The translations under genes were made by a program, and so were the position numbers. Below, piece after piece: positions 8,578-17,337 of a DNA stretch of 64,000 nt (positions within the stretch are counted from its first letter, which is position 1; every line of letters starts with the position of its first letter). Source of the DNA: Streptomyces sp. JB150 (GTDB lineage Bacteria; Actinomycetota; Actinomycetes; Streptomycetales; Streptomycetaceae). The stretch lies in contig NZ_CP049780.1 of NCBI RefSeq assembly GCF_011193355.1, positions 114,464 to 178,463 on the forward strand, given 5' to 3'. Below the pieces are notes generated by a model. It made no database searches, was not told the origin of the DNA, and saw only the letters and a program-made list of their open reading frames with translations.

Positions 8578-9288
8578 ATGACGGCGCTGCGAGCACAGTT
8601 CATCTCCGACTACGACGTTCTCGCCGACCGCTGGTGGGACCCCCGCGGCCCCCTCGCCCCGCTGGGCTGGATCGCCCGGGCCCGCGCCCGCTTCGTGCCC
8701 CCGGCGGGGCCGGGCGGCGGCCAGGCGCTCGATGTGGCCTGCGGCGGCGGGCTGTTCGGCCCGTACCTGAAGGAGCTGGGGTACCGGGTGCACGGCGTGG
8801 ACCTGTCCGCGCTGTCCCTGCGGGAGGCGCTGCGGCACGGCTTCGACAGCGTGGTGCGCGCCGACATCTCCCGGCTTCCCTTCGCCGACGCCTCCTTCGA
8901 CGTGGTCACCGCCGGGCAGTGCCTGGAACACGTTCCGGACCCGTACGCGGTCACCGCCGAGCTGTGCCGGGTCCTGCGCCCCGGCGGCACGCTCGTCGTC
9001 GACACCGTCGCGAACACCCGGATGGCCCGGTTCGTCGCGATCACGCTCGCCGAGAACCTGCCGCTGCCGGGGCGGCCGGAGCGCGGCACCCACGACCACC
9101 GGCTGTTCGTCGACCGGGCCCGCCTGGTCCAGGTCGCCCGTGACCACGGGGTGCCGCTGCGGCTGACCGGCCTGCGGCCCGGCCTCCGCGACGGGTTCGG
9201 CTACCTGCTGGGCCGCCGCGCCGACGTCCGCATGGTGCCCACGTCCTCCACCGCCGTCCTCTTCCTCGCAGCCGGAAGGAAATCGTGA
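8578..9288 (+). CDS. UbiG-like SAM-dependent O-methyltransferase
   Basis: Methyltransferase of 236 aa. The N-terminal tract YDVLADRWWDPRGPLAPLGW closely follows the conserved start of UbiG/COQ3 quinone O-methyltransferases (a WWD motif followed by L..LNP/W-R). The SAM site is LDVACGGGLFG, with GVDLS and CLEHVPDP downstream. It sits between a polyprenyl synthase and a UbiA prenyltransferase, so a prenylated phenol/quinol is the likely substrate. Its stop overlaps the GTG of the UbiA gene (GTGA). An alternative is C-methylation by a UbiE-like enzyme, but the WWD signature favours the O-methyltransferase group. Confidence 0.88.
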   Translation: MTALRAQFISDYDVLADRWWDPRGPLAPLGWIARARARFVPPAGPGGGQALDVACGGGLFGPYLKELGYRVHGVDLSALSLREALRHGFDSVVRADISRLPFADASFDVVTAGQCLEHVPDPYAVTAELCRVLRPGGTLVVDTVANTRMARFVAITLAENLPLPGRPERGTHDHRLFVDRARLVQVARDHGVPLRLTGLRPGLRDGFGYLLGRRADVRMVPTSSTAVLFLAAGRKS

Positions 9289-10208
9289 CCAGTCAGCCCG
9301 CGACCGCGCGCCCCGCCTCCCGGCCCCGGCCGGCCGGCGCGCGCCCCTCGGTCCGCACGTGGATCGTCGGGGCGCGGCCGAAGACGCTGCCCGTGACCGC
9401 CGCCCCGATCGCCGTCGGCACCGGCGTGGCCGCCTCCCTGGGGCCCGTCTCCTTGTGGCGTTCGGTTCTGACCGTTCTGTTCGCCCTGGGCTTCGTGCTC
9501 GGCACCAACTTCTTCAACGACTACAGCGACGGGGTCCGCGGGGTGGACGAGGGCCGGGTCGGTCCGACCCGCCTGGTGGCCTCGGGCCAGGCCGCGCCGC
9601 GGTGGGTCTTCCGCTCCGGCGTGGTCCTGTACGGCATCGGCGGCGTGAGCGGCGTGGTGCTCGGCGCGACCGTCTCGTGGTGGCTGCTCGCCCTGGCCGT
9701 CGTCTGCGCCCTGGGCGGCTGGTACTACACCGGCGGCCGCCGCCCGTACGGCTATCGAGGGCTCGGCGACCTCGGCATCTTCCTCTTCCACGGGGTGATC
9801 GCGGTGTGCGCGACGGTCTTCATCCAGTGCGGCGAGATCCCGGCGACGGCGGTGACCGCGTCCCTGCCGGTGGGCCTGCTCTCCGTGGCCCTGCTCACCA
9901 CGAACAACCTGCGGGACCTGCCGACCGACGCCGCCAGTGGCAAGATCACCGTGGCGGTGCGGCTGGGCGACCGGCGTACCCGCGTGTACTACACCGCCAC
10001 GGTGGCCGCCGCGTTCGCGTCCGCCGCCGCGCTGCTCCCCGTACGGTCCTGGGCCTGGCTGGTCGTGGGCGCGCTTCCGTTCGCCGTGCTGCCCGTGGCC
10101 CGGGTGGTGCGCGGCGCACGCGGCCGGGACCTGATCCCCGTACTGGAGCACACCTGCCTGCTGCTGCTGGTGTTCGGTGCCCTGCTCACCGCCGGGGTGT
10201 CGCTGTGA
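9285..10208 (+). CDS. UbiA/MenA-family aromatic prenyltransferase
   Basis: Integral-membrane prenyltransferase, 307 aa, with about eight hydrophobic segments. It transfers a polyprenyl group to an aromatic acceptor in a Mg-dependent reaction. The two Asp-rich motifs are visible: N75-FF-N78-D79-YS-D82 and N207-N208-LR-D211-LPT-D215. The opening ARPKTLPVTAAPIAVGTG and the phrase NNLRDLPTD are closest to MenA (1,4-dihydroxy-2-naphthoate prenyltransferases). Here, however, it is embedded with PhzE/PhzD-type genes, so the acceptor is probably 3-hydroxyanthranilate or an oxidised form of it. It starts at GTG 9285 and overlaps both neighbours by 4 bp. Acceptor and chain length are inferred. Confidence 0.92.
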   Translation: MTSQPATARPASRPRPAGARPSVRTWIVGARPKTLPVTAAPIAVGTGVAASLGPVSLWRSVLTVLFALGFVLGTNFFNDYSDGVRGVDEGRVGPTRLVASGQAAPRWVFRSGVVLYGIGGVSGVVLGATVSWWLLALAVVCALGGWYYTGGRRPYGYRGLGDLGIFLFHGVIAVCATVFIQCGEIPATAVTASLPVGLLSVALLTTNNLRDLPTDAASGKITVAVRLGDRRTRVYYTATVAAAFASAAALLPVRSWAWLVVGALPFAVLPVARVVRGARGRDLIPVLEHTCLLLLVFGALLTAGVSL

Positions 10209-11878
10209 GCGCCGCGCGGCGGTCCGCCGGACCCTCGGCCGCCGGCCACCGGGCCGCCCCCGCCCGCGGCGTCCTGCCGAACCACGCCCCCGAGAGCGGT
10301 GCCTCGGAGAGCGACGTCCTGCCGAACCACGCCCCCGAGGGCGGCCAAGACCCCGCCACCCCGGCCCTCGCCCCGGACCACGAGGTCCTGGTCATCGGGG
10401 CGGGCTTCGCCGGCATCGGCACCGCCATCGCGCTGCAAAAGGCGGGCGTGACGGACTTCCTGGTCGTCGACGAGCAGGACGACGTCGGCGGGAGCTGGCA
10501 CGCCAACCGGTATCCCGGCATCGCCGTCGACATCACGTCCTTCTCCTACTCCTTCGCCTTCGAGCCCTACCCGCACTGGTCGCGGGCCTTCCCGCCCGGA
10601 GCCGAGCTGAAGGCGTACGCGGACCACTGCGTCGACACCTACGGCCTGCGGGCGCGGCTGCGGACGGGCGCGCGGGTGACCCGGGCCGACTGGGACGAGA
10701 CCGCCCACCTCTGGCGGGTGCGGTTCGCCGGCGGTGCCACGCTCACGGCCCGGTTCGTGGTGTGCGCCACCGGCTGGCTCACCAAGCCGAAGACGCCGGA
10801 CCTGCCCGGCCTGGACCGGTTCCGGGGCCCGGTCGTGCACACCGCGCGCTGGGACCCTCGGGTCGAGACGGCCGGGCGGCGGGTCGGGGTGATCGGCACG
10901 GGAGCCTCCGCGGTCCAGCTGGTGCCTCGGCTCGCGCCCGAGGCCGCACGGCTCGACGTGTTCCAGCGCACCCCGATCTGGGTGTTCCCCAAGCCGGACG
11001 TACCCATCCCCCGGGTGGTGCGCCGCGTCTTCGCCGCCGCCCCGTGGACCCAGCGGTCGATCAGCCGGGCCACCGACGCCGTCACCGAGCTGAGCTTCGT
11101 CCTCGCCATGATCCACTACCGCAGGTTCCCCTTCCTGGTGCGGGCGGGCGAGGCGGTGTCCCGTCTGTACCTGCGCCGTCAGGTGCGCGGCGACCGGGAT
11201 CTCGTCCGCCGGCTGACACCCCGTTACCGGCTGGGCTGCAAGCGGCCGTCGTTCGGCAGCGGCTACTGGCGTGCGTTCACCCGCCCGAACGTCGAGCTGG
11301 TCACCGAGTCCGTCACGGAGGTCACCGAGAGCGGCGTGCGCACGGCCGACGGCGTCCATCACGACCTGGACGTGCTGGTGCTGGCCACCGGCTTCCACGT
11401 CCTGGACAACCTGCCGCCCTTCCCCACGCACGGAACGGGCGGCCGGGACCTGCGGGAGTTCTGGCGCACCGAGCGCTTCCAGACGTACGAGGGCACGGCC
11501 GTGAAGGGCTATCCGAACCTGTGGTTCATCGTGGGCCCGTACTCGTTCACCGGCGGCTCCTGGTTCGGGATGATCGACTACCAGCTGACCCACATCCTGC
11601 GGGTCATCGGCGAGGCCCGGCGCCGCGGGGCCACCGAGGCCGCCGTCCGCCCGGCCCGCCACGACCGGTCCTTCCGGCGGACCCTGCGCCGCCAGGGCGA
11701 CACCGTCTTCCTCGACCCCAGCTGCCGGGGCACCAACAGCTACTACCTCGACGAGCACGGGGACGCCCCGGCCGTCCGGCCCGCCAGCACCCGCACCGCG
11801 GGGCGCCGGGCCCGCACCTTCGACCTCGACGACTACCGGTTCCGACGGGCGGGAGACGACCGTGCCGACCTTCTCTGA
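10205..11878 (+). CDS. Flavin-dependent Baeyer-Villiger-type monooxygenase
   Basis: Class B flavoprotein monooxygenase, 557 aa. FAD Rossmann motif GAGFAG at residues 65-70; the GGSWHANRYPG tract (from G95) characteristic of type I BVMOs; the BVMO fingerprint FxGxxxHxxxW as F206-RG-PVV-H212-TAR-W216; a second NADPH Rossmann motif GTGASAVQ. It would oxidise a ketone to an ester/lactone or N/S-oxygenate a substrate with NADPH and O2. The ~60-residue N-terminal extension contains a duplicated LPNHAPE block. It overlaps UbiA (GTGA) and the following membrane-protein gene by 17 bp. Substrate unknown; ring expansion or cleavage of the terpenoid part is possible. Confidence 0.9.
   Translation: MSAARRSAGPSAAGHRAAPARGVLPNHAPESGASESDVLPNHAPEGGQDPATPALAPDHEVLVIGAGFAGIGTAIALQKAGVTDFLVVDEQDDVGGSWHANRYPGIAVDITSFSYSFAFEPYPHWSRAFPPGAELKAYADHCVDTYGLRARLRTGARVTRADWDETAHLWRVRFAGGATLTARFVVCATGWLTKPKTPDLPGLDRFRGPVVHTARWDPRVETAGRRVGVIGTGASAVQLVPRLAPEAARLDVFQRTPIWVFPKPDVPIPRVVRRVFAAAPWTQRSISRATDAVTELSFVLAMIHYRRFPFLVRAGEAVSRLYLRRQVRGDRDLVRRLTPRYRLGCKRPSFGSGYWRAFTRPNVELVTESVTEVTESGVRTADGVHHDLDVLVLATGFHVLDNLPPFPTHGTGGRDLREFWRTERFQTYEGTAVKGYPNLWFIVGPYSFTGGSWFGMIDYQLTHILRVIGEARRRGATEAAVRPARHDRSFRRTLRRQGDTVFLDPSCRGTNSYYLDEHGDAPAVRPASTRTAGRRARTFDLDDYRFRRAGDDRADLL
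10271..10339. repeat. 24-bp direct repeat inside the BVMO gene
   Basis: An identical 24-mer (beginning GTCCTGCCGAACCACG) is present at 10271-10294 and 10316-10339. The 45-bp offset is 15 codons, so the reading frame is kept and the peptide block VLPNHAPE is duplicated in the non-catalytic N-terminal extension. Confidence 0.95.
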
Positions 11879-12308
11879 ACTGCGCGGCCGCGACCGGTCG
11901 CTGTGCCTGTTCCACGCCCTGTTCGCCCTCGGCGGCTTCCTCGTCATGGGAGCCATGGCGGTCACCTTCGTCGTCCGCAACGCCGACGCCGGACCGCTCG
12001 GACTCGTCGGGAACTTTCTCGACGACTCCCTGGACACCCTCGCCGGCCGCTTCGTCTACGCCGACCTCTTCCTGATCTGGGCCGGCCTGGGCGTGTGGAT
12101 GGTGACCGAGTCCCGCCGCTGGGGGATCCGGCACGTCTGGGCGTACATCGTCGGCGCCCCGGCGCTCGCCCTGTGCGTGAGCTTCGCCGTCTTCATGTAC
12201 GTACGTCAGCTGCACATCGTGGCCGCCCGCGCCCGGCGCGAGGACCTGCAACGCACGGCACCCGTCCCCTCCTTCGACCACCCCCCGACGAAAGGCAGCC
12301 GGGCATGA
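11862..12308 (+). CDS. Small membrane protein, DUF2834-like
   Basis: Protein of 148 aa with three clear hydrophobic segments, roughly residues 16-38, 65-83 and 92-113, and a basic/polar C-terminal tail. The stretch RFVYADLFLIWAGLGVWMV followed by ES-RRWGIRHVW resembles DUF2834 proteins of unknown function. It begins at GTG 11862, inside the end of the monooxygenase gene, and its stop overlaps the ATG of the cyclase gene (ATGA), so it is translated as an integral part of the operon. By position it could assist the membrane-bound cyclase or be a small membrane enzyme. No catalytic motif is recognised. Confidence 0.8.
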   Translation: MPTFSELRGRDRSLCLFHALFALGGFLVMGAMAVTFVVRNADAGPLGLVGNFLDDSLDTLAGRFVYADLFLIWAGLGVWMVTESRRWGIRHVWAYIVGAPALALCVSFAVFMYVRQLHIVAARARREDLQRTAPVPSFDHPPTKGSRA

Positions 12309-14284
12309 CCACCGAGGCCATCGACCCCGCCGGAACCACCGCGGACGCCGCCGACGCGCTCCCGGCGTCCGTCACGCGCTCCCTGGCCCTGGCCGCCGCC
12401 GCGCTGCGCGACCGCCAGGACCCCTCCGGTCACTGGAAGGGGGAATTCGAGACCAGCCTGATCGGCGAGTCCGGCGAGGTCATCCTGCACCACTTCCTGC
12501 GGCTGCCCGACGACGGCCGGCGGGCCGAGGCGGCCCGGACCATCCTCGCCGAGCAGTCCCCGGCCGGCGGCTGGGCCTCGTACCACGGCGGGCCCGACGA
12601 ACTGCTGCTCTCCGTCTTCTGTTACGTCGCCCTGCGCCTGGCCGGACACGACAAGGACGAACCCGAACTGCTCGCCGCCGCCGCGGCCGTCCGGCGGCTC
12701 GGCGGCGTCGAGTCCGTCGACAACCTGCTCATGCTGGCCTGGCTGGCCGTCATCGGGCTGTGGCCGTGGCGGGACATCCCGCTCGTCCCGGCCGAGATCG
12801 TGCTGCTGCCCAGCCGTTTCCCCGGCAACATCTTCCAGTTCGGCGCCGCCGCGCGCGGCATCGTGGTCGCCAACAGCCTCTTCATGGCGACGCGTCCCGT
12901 GGTCCCGGCCGGTTTCGACATCCGGGAGCTGTTCGCCGACCCGCGGACCCGCCGCCGGCTCCCCCGCTCCCGCGCGGTCCGCGCCGCGACCACGCTCAGC
13001 CACTGGTACGGTCGCCACCCGGTCGGGTTCCTGCGCCGCCGCGCCCTGGACAAGGCCGCGAGCTGGCTGGAGCGCACCCAGGAGACGGACGGCAGCTGGG
13101 GCGGCAACTGGCCGCAGACCGCCAACGTGGTCATGGGCCTCGACGCCATCGGACTGGGCCGCGACCACCCCGTCGTGCGGGCGGCGCTGGCCGGCCTGGA
13201 CCGGTACGTGGTGGAGCGGGACGCGCGCGGGCACCGCCGCATCGAGATGTGGACCTCCGTGGTCATGGACACCGCGCTGGCCCTGACGGCCACCGTCATG
13301 GCGGGCGGGCCCGCCGCGGAGTCCGCCACCGGGCCGGCCGTCCGCTGGCTGCTGGACCACCAGGTCACCGAGCCGGGCGACTGGGCGGTGCTCACCGAGA
13401 ACCCCGAACCGGGCGGCTGGCCGTACGAGTTCACCAACAACGCCAACCCCGACTGCGACGACACCTCCTGGGCCGTCGCCGCGCTGCGCCGGCTCCATCC
13501 GCGCGGCGCCGACCCCACCGTGGACCAGGCCATCGCCAAGGCCGTGCGCTGGATGGAGTCCCAGCAGTGCGCGGACGGCGGCTGGGCCGCCTTCGAGCCG
13601 CTGCGCTGGAACCTGCCCGGCCGTGACGCCCTGGCCCGTATCGGCTTCCTGGAGGCGCCCTCCGCCGACATCACCGGGCACGTCCTGGAAGCGCTCGGGC
13701 TCGACGGGCGGGCGGACACGCCCGCCGCCCGCCGGGGCATCGCCTGGCTGCGCCGCACCCAGCGGGCCGACGGGTCCTGGCCCGGCTGGTGGGCCTGCTA
13801 CCACCTGCACGGAACCAGCGCCGCCGTCACCGGACTCACCGCCTGCGGCGTCCCCGGCTCCGACCCCGCGGTGGTCCGGGCCTGCGACTGGATCACCGCC
13901 CACCAGCAGCCCGACGGCGGCTGGGGCGAGGACATCCGCGCCCTGAGCGACCCCGACTGGGTCGGGCGCGGCGAGAGCACCCCCTCGCAGACCGGGTGGG
14001 CGCTGCTCGCGCTGGTCGCGGCCGGGCACACCGACGCCCCGGCGGTCCGGCGCGGGCTGGAGTATCTGGTCCGTACCCAGCGCGAGGACGGCGACTGGGA
14101 CGAGCCGCAGCACACCTGGGTGGTCCATCACGACGGCCTGTACTGGCGCGACAGCCTGCTCCGGCTGATCTACCCCGCCATGGCCATGGCCGCGTGGACG
14201 GCCCGCGCCGCAGGCGCAACCGGCTTTGGCACCGCCGCCCATGACGACGCCCATGACGACGCCGAAGGGACGGGTGCGCGATGA
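12305..14284 (+). CDS. Squalene-hopene-cyclase-type class II terpene cyclase
   Basis: Class II triterpene-cyclase-fold protein, 659 aa, near the usual SHC length. The protonating DxDD motif is D383-C384-D385-D386 in NPDCDDTSW. At least six QW-type repeats are visible (for example QSPAGGW, QETDGSWGGNW, QCADGGW, QRADGSW, QPDGGW, QREDGDW). Such enzymes protonate a terminal alkene or epoxide of a polyprene and fold it into rings at the membrane. No squalene synthase (hpnC/hpnD) lies nearby, whereas UbiA and a polyprenyl synthase do, so a prenylated aromatic is a more likely substrate than squalene. It overlaps both neighbours with ATGA. The mechanism is secure, the substrate inferred. Confidence 0.93.
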   Translation: MTTEAIDPAGTTADAADALPASVTRSLALAAAALRDRQDPSGHWKGEFETSLIGESGEVILHHFLRLPDDGRRAEAARTILAEQSPAGGWASYHGGPDELLLSVFCYVALRLAGHDKDEPELLAAAAAVRRLGGVESVDNLLMLAWLAVIGLWPWRDIPLVPAEIVLLPSRFPGNIFQFGAAARGIVVANSLFMATRPVVPAGFDIRELFADPRTRRRLPRSRAVRAATTLSHWYGRHPVGFLRRRALDKAASWLERTQETDGSWGGNWPQTANVVMGLDAIGLGRDHPVVRAALAGLDRYVVERDARGHRRIEMWTSVVMDTALALTATVMAGGPAAESATGPAVRWLLDHQVTEPGDWAVLTENPEPGGWPYEFTNNANPDCDDTSWAVAALRRLHPRGADPTVDQAIAKAVRWMESQQCADGGWAAFEPLRWNLPGRDALARIGFLEAPSADITGHVLEALGLDGRADTPAARRGIAWLRRTQRADGSWPGWWACYHLHGTSAAVTGLTACGVPGSDPAVVRACDWITAHQQPDGGWGEDIRALSDPDWVGRGESTPSQTGWALLALVAAGHTDAPAVRRGLEYLVRTQREDGDWDEPQHTWVVHHDGLYWRDSLLRLIYPAMAMAAWTARAAGATGFGTAAHDDAHDDAEGTGAR

Positions 14285-15711
14285 ACGACGTGACCGTGAT
14301 CGGCGGCGGCCTGGCCGGCATGACCACCGCCTGGACCCTGCGCTCCCGCGGCATGCGGGTGCGGCTGCTGGAGGCGGCGGAGGAACTCGGAGGCATGGCC
14401 GGCGCCCGGGTCGTCGACGGCCGCCTCGAGGACCACGGCGTACACATCTTCCCCGCCTGGTACCGCAACACGCTGCGGCTCGTGGACGAGCTGGGGATCG
14501 CCGGAAACCTGCGCGAGACACGCGAGTTCACCCAGCTGCTGCCCAGTGCCGACGGCACCCGGGTGCGCCCGGCCGGGCCGTCCCTCGCCGACCGGCTGCT
14601 CCTGCTGTACGGCGTGGTGGACCTGCTCGCGCAGCGGTTCGGCCACGAGGACCGGTCACTGCACGACTTCCTCGGCGACCGGTGGTACCTCACCCGGGCC
14701 GCGACCGCCGACATCGAGCACCTGTTCGTGGCGTCGAGCGCGGCGGAGAGCACCGCCGTCTCCGCGGCCGGGTTCCGCGGCAGTGTCGCCGCGTTCGCCC
14801 GGCATCCGGGCCGGGTCCGGATGCCCCGCGGTGACCTGCACACCTGGTTCATCGGGCCGTTCCGCCACCGGCTGGAGGCGGCCGGGGTGGAGATCGGCAC
14901 CGGCACCGAGCTGGTGGACGTCACCGTGACCGGCGACCGGCTGACCGGTCTGACGCTGCGCCGCACGCGCGGCGACGGCGAGCGCGTCACCGTCCACGAG
15001 GAGGTCGCCGGCCATGTGGTCCTGGCCGTCCCGCACGGCCGTCTCGCCGCCCTCGGACCGGCCGTCACCGCGGCGCTGCGTCCCGCCGACGGGGTGCTCG
15101 GTCTCACGTCCCGCCCCCTGGGCGCCCTGCACCTGTGGCTGCGGCGCCGGCTTCCCGGTCTGCCCGAGGAGCACATGCGGCTGGTCGGCTCGCCGCACGC
15201 CATCACCCTCGTCGACGTCGGCCGGGCCTGGGACGAGGGCCGCTCGTCCGTCCTCGACTGCGTGGTCGGCCGGGTCTCCCGACTGGCCCATCTGTCCGAC
15301 GAGAAGGCCGTCGAGGTCCTCGTCGAGGAACTGCGCGACTACCTCCCGGCGCTCACCCCCGAGGACATCGAGCACGTCTGCCTCCAGCGCCACACCACCG
15401 CCCCGTTCTACGCCCCCGGACCCGGCCACCACCGGCTGCGCCCGCACGCCGGGACCGCGCTCGCCAACCTGCACATCGCCGGGGACTTCTGTGCCGCCCC
15501 GCCGGGTGTGGCCGGCATGGAGAGCGCGGTGCGGTCGGGTCTGGCCGCGGCGGAGTCCGTCCGGCGTGTCCTGCAACCCGGCGGTCCCCCGGTCGCCATC
15601 CGCCGTATTCGCACGGTCGCCCCCACCCTCGCCCGCGCGGTGCGGGCCGTGCTCACCCCGGTGGCCGCCGCGGCCCGGCTGGCCGCCCGGCGTGCGGAGC
15701 GGGTCCGATGA
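14281..15711 (+). CDS. FAD-dependent oxidoreductase, HpnE/phytoene-desaturase-like
   Basis: Amine-oxidase/CrtI-superfamily flavoprotein, 476 aa. The N-terminal VTVIGGGLAGMTTAW binds FAD (GGGLAG at residues 8-13), followed by ELGGMAGARVVDG, the GG doublet loop, and a C-terminal LHIAGDFCAAPPGVAGMESA region that closes the FAD site. The overall look is that of the squalene-associated HpnE group, but no hpnC/hpnD partner is present. In this operon it could desaturate or saturate the prenyl chain before or after cyclisation. Start and stop overlap the cyclase and SDR genes by 4 bp. The ~50 C-terminal residues are Ala/Arg-rich. Confidence 0.85.
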   Translation: MNDVTVIGGGLAGMTTAWTLRSRGMRVRLLEAAEELGGMAGARVVDGRLEDHGVHIFPAWYRNTLRLVDELGIAGNLRETREFTQLLPSADGTRVRPAGPSLADRLLLLYGVVDLLAQRFGHEDRSLHDFLGDRWYLTRAATADIEHLFVASSAAESTAVSAAGFRGSVAAFARHPGRVRMPRGDLHTWFIGPFRHRLEAAGVEIGTGTELVDVTVTGDRLTGLTLRRTRGDGERVTVHEEVAGHVVLAVPHGRLAALGPAVTAALRPADGVLGLTSRPLGALHLWLRRRLPGLPEEHMRLVGSPHAITLVDVGRAWDEGRSSVLDCVVGRVSRLAHLSDEKAVEVLVEELRDYLPALTPEDIEHVCLQRHTTAPFYAPGPGHHRLRPHAGTALANLHIAGDFCAAPPGVAGMESAVRSGLAAAESVRRVLQPGGPPVAIRRIRTVAPTLARAVRAVLTPVAAAARLAARRAERVR

Positions 15712-16478
15712 GCGCCGGGGTCGCCCTGGTGACGGGCGCGGCCGGCGGGATCGGCGCCGCCGTCACCCGGCTGCTCGCCGAGTGCGGGGACACGGTCGTG
15801 GCCGTGGACGCCGACCGGGCCCGGCTCGCCGGCCTCGTCGCCTCCCTGCGGGCCGACGGACTCGCCGTCCACGGACGGCACGCCGACGTCACCCGCGCCG
15901 CCGAGGTGACCGCCCTGGTCGACGCGGTGGAGGAGAGCGAGGGCCCGATCGAGCGGGTGGTGAACGCGGCGGGCGTGCTCAGGATCGCGCAGGCCCTGTC
16001 GCTGTCCGTCGGGGACTGGTCGGACACGCTCGCCGTCAACGCCACGGGCGTGTTCCACGTGTCCCGCACGGTCGTCGACCGGATGGTGACGCGCCGCCGG
16101 GGTGCCCTGGTCACCGTTGCCTCCAACGCCGCCGGCACCGCCCGCGCGGGGATGGCCGCCTACGCCGCCTCCAAGGCCGCGGCGGTCGCCTTCACCAAGT
16201 GCCTCGGGCTGGAGGTCGCCCCGTACGGCGTCCGCTGCAACGTGGTCGCGCCCGGCTCCACGGACACGCCGATGCTGCACGGCATGCACCCCGCCGGCGC
16301 GGCGGCGGACGCCTCGGTGGCCGGTGACCCCGGCGCCTACCGGGTCGGCATCCCGCTGGGCAAGGTCGCGCAGCCGGCGGACGTCGCCCTGGCCGTCCGG
16401 TTCCTGCTGTCCGAGGAAGCGGGGCACATCACGCTGCACAACCTCACCGTCGACGGCGGCGCCACCCTCGGCGTCTGA
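15708..16478 (+). CDS. SDR dehydrogenase, 2,3-dihydro-2,3-dihydroxybenzoate dehydrogenase-like
   Basis: Classical short-chain dehydrogenase, 256 aa: TGAAGGIG cofactor motif, NAAG, catalytic Ser in [14 protein letters not shown] catalytic Tyr-Lys, and a [11 protein letters not shown] tract like that of EntA/DhbA (2,3-dihydro-2,3-dihydroxybenzoate dehydrogenase). Immediately upstream of phzD- and phzE-type genes, the natural substrate would be 2,3-dihydro-3-hydroxyanthranilate, oxidised with NAD to 3-hydroxyanthranilate. This trio is an established chorismate route to 3-hydroxyanthranilate in actinobacteria. The ATG overlaps the previous stop. Confidence 0.88.
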   Translation: MSAGVALVTGAAGGIGAAVTRLLAECGDTVVAVDADRARLAGLVASLRADGLAVHGRHADVTRAAEVTALVDAVEESEGPIERVVNAAGVLRIAQALSLSVGDWSDTLAVNATGVFHVSRTVVDRMVTRRRGALVTVASNAAGTARAGMAAYAASKAAAVAFTKCLGLEVAPYGVRCNVVAPGSTDTPMLHGMHPAGAAADASVAGDPGAYRVGIPLGKVAQPADVALAVRFLLSEEAGHITLHNLTVDGGATLGV

Positions 16479-16539
16479 TCCCCACGCCGCGCGCGCCGGC
16501 CGCCCGCCGAGCCCGCTCGCACGAAAGGACCGTTCCGGC

Positions 16540-17337
16540 ATGGCCGGTATACCTCCCATTGCACCGCACCGGCTCCCCGAGCCCGGCGAGCTGCCGGCCC
16601 CCGTCGTCGACTGGCGGGTCGACCCGGCACGCGCCGTGCTCCTCGTCCACGACATGCAGGAGTTCTTCCTCGCCGCGTTCCCGCCCGGCACCGATCCCGT
16701 GACCGGCCTGGTCCGCAACGCGGCCCGGCTCCGCCGGCAGTGCGCCGCCCTGGGTGTCCCCGTGGCGTACACCGCGCAGCCCGGCGGGATGTCCCCGGCG
16801 GAGCGGGGGCTGCTCGCCGACTTCTGGGGGCCGGGCATGCGCACCCGCCCCGAGCACCGCCGGATCGTCGCTCCCCTGGCGCCCGGGCCGGACGACTGGC
16901 AGCTGGTCAAGTGGCGCTACAGCGCGTTCCACCGCACCGATCTGCTGGACCGGATGCGCGCGGCCGGCCGTGACCAGCTCGTCGTCTGCGGGGTGTACGC
17001 CCATGTCGGCGTCCTCGCGACGGCGGTGGACGCCTTCAGCCACGACATCCGGCCCTTCCTCGTGGCCGACGCCGTGGCCGACTTCTCCGCCGCCCACCAC
17101 CGGGGGGCGCTGGCCTACGCCGCGGCCCGCTGTGCCGCGGTCGTCACCACGGACACGGTGTGCGAGACGCTGGCGGCCGCGGGCCGCGGCGGTAGCGGCG
17201 CGGTGGCGGAGTCCGCGGCGGAGGCGGCCGCAGGTCACGGCGGTCGCGGCCCGGCGGCCGTGTCCGCCACCGAGACAGCCGCAGTGCACGATGGCCAGCG
17301 GCCGGCGGCCGTGTCCGTGGCGGAGGCGCTGCGGTGA
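16540..17337 (+). CDS. phzD: Isochorismatase PhzD (2,3-dihydro-3-hydroxyanthranilate-forming)
   Basis: Isochorismatase-like hydrolase that cleaves 2-amino-2-deoxyisochorismate to DHHA and pyruvate. From [13 protein letters not shown] to about residue 210 the sequence follows Pseudomonas PhzD nearly position by position. The catalytic Asp is D38 in VHDMQEFF, a Lys (K124) lies in VKWRYSAF, and the loop [11 protein letters not shown] replaces the Cys of the amidase branch, as in PhzD. The ATG at 16540 is preceded by AAAGGA. The ~50 C-terminal residues are an extra Ala/Gly/His-rich tail (blocks like AAAGHGG and RPAAVS) not found in typical ~207-aa PhzD. Its stop overlaps the phzE GTG. Confidence 0.95.
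   Translation: MAGIPPIAPHRLPEPGELPAPVVDWRVDPARAVLLVHDMQEFFLAAFPPGTDPVTGLVRNAARLRRQCAALGVPVAYTAQPGGMSPAERGLLADFWGPGMRTRPEHRRIVAPLAPGPDDWQLVKWRYSAFHRTDLLDRMRAAGRDQLVVCGVYAHVGVLATAVDAFSHDIRPFLVADAVADFSAAHHRGALAYAAARCAAVVTTDTVCETLAAAGRGGSGAVAESAAEAAAGHGGRGPAAVSATETAAVHDGQRPAAVSVAEALR

Noticed and set aside
12305..15711. Interpretation as a hopanoid cluster
   Set aside because: No squalene synthase genes or hopanoid side-chain genes accompany the SHC-type cyclase and HpnE-like gene in this window.
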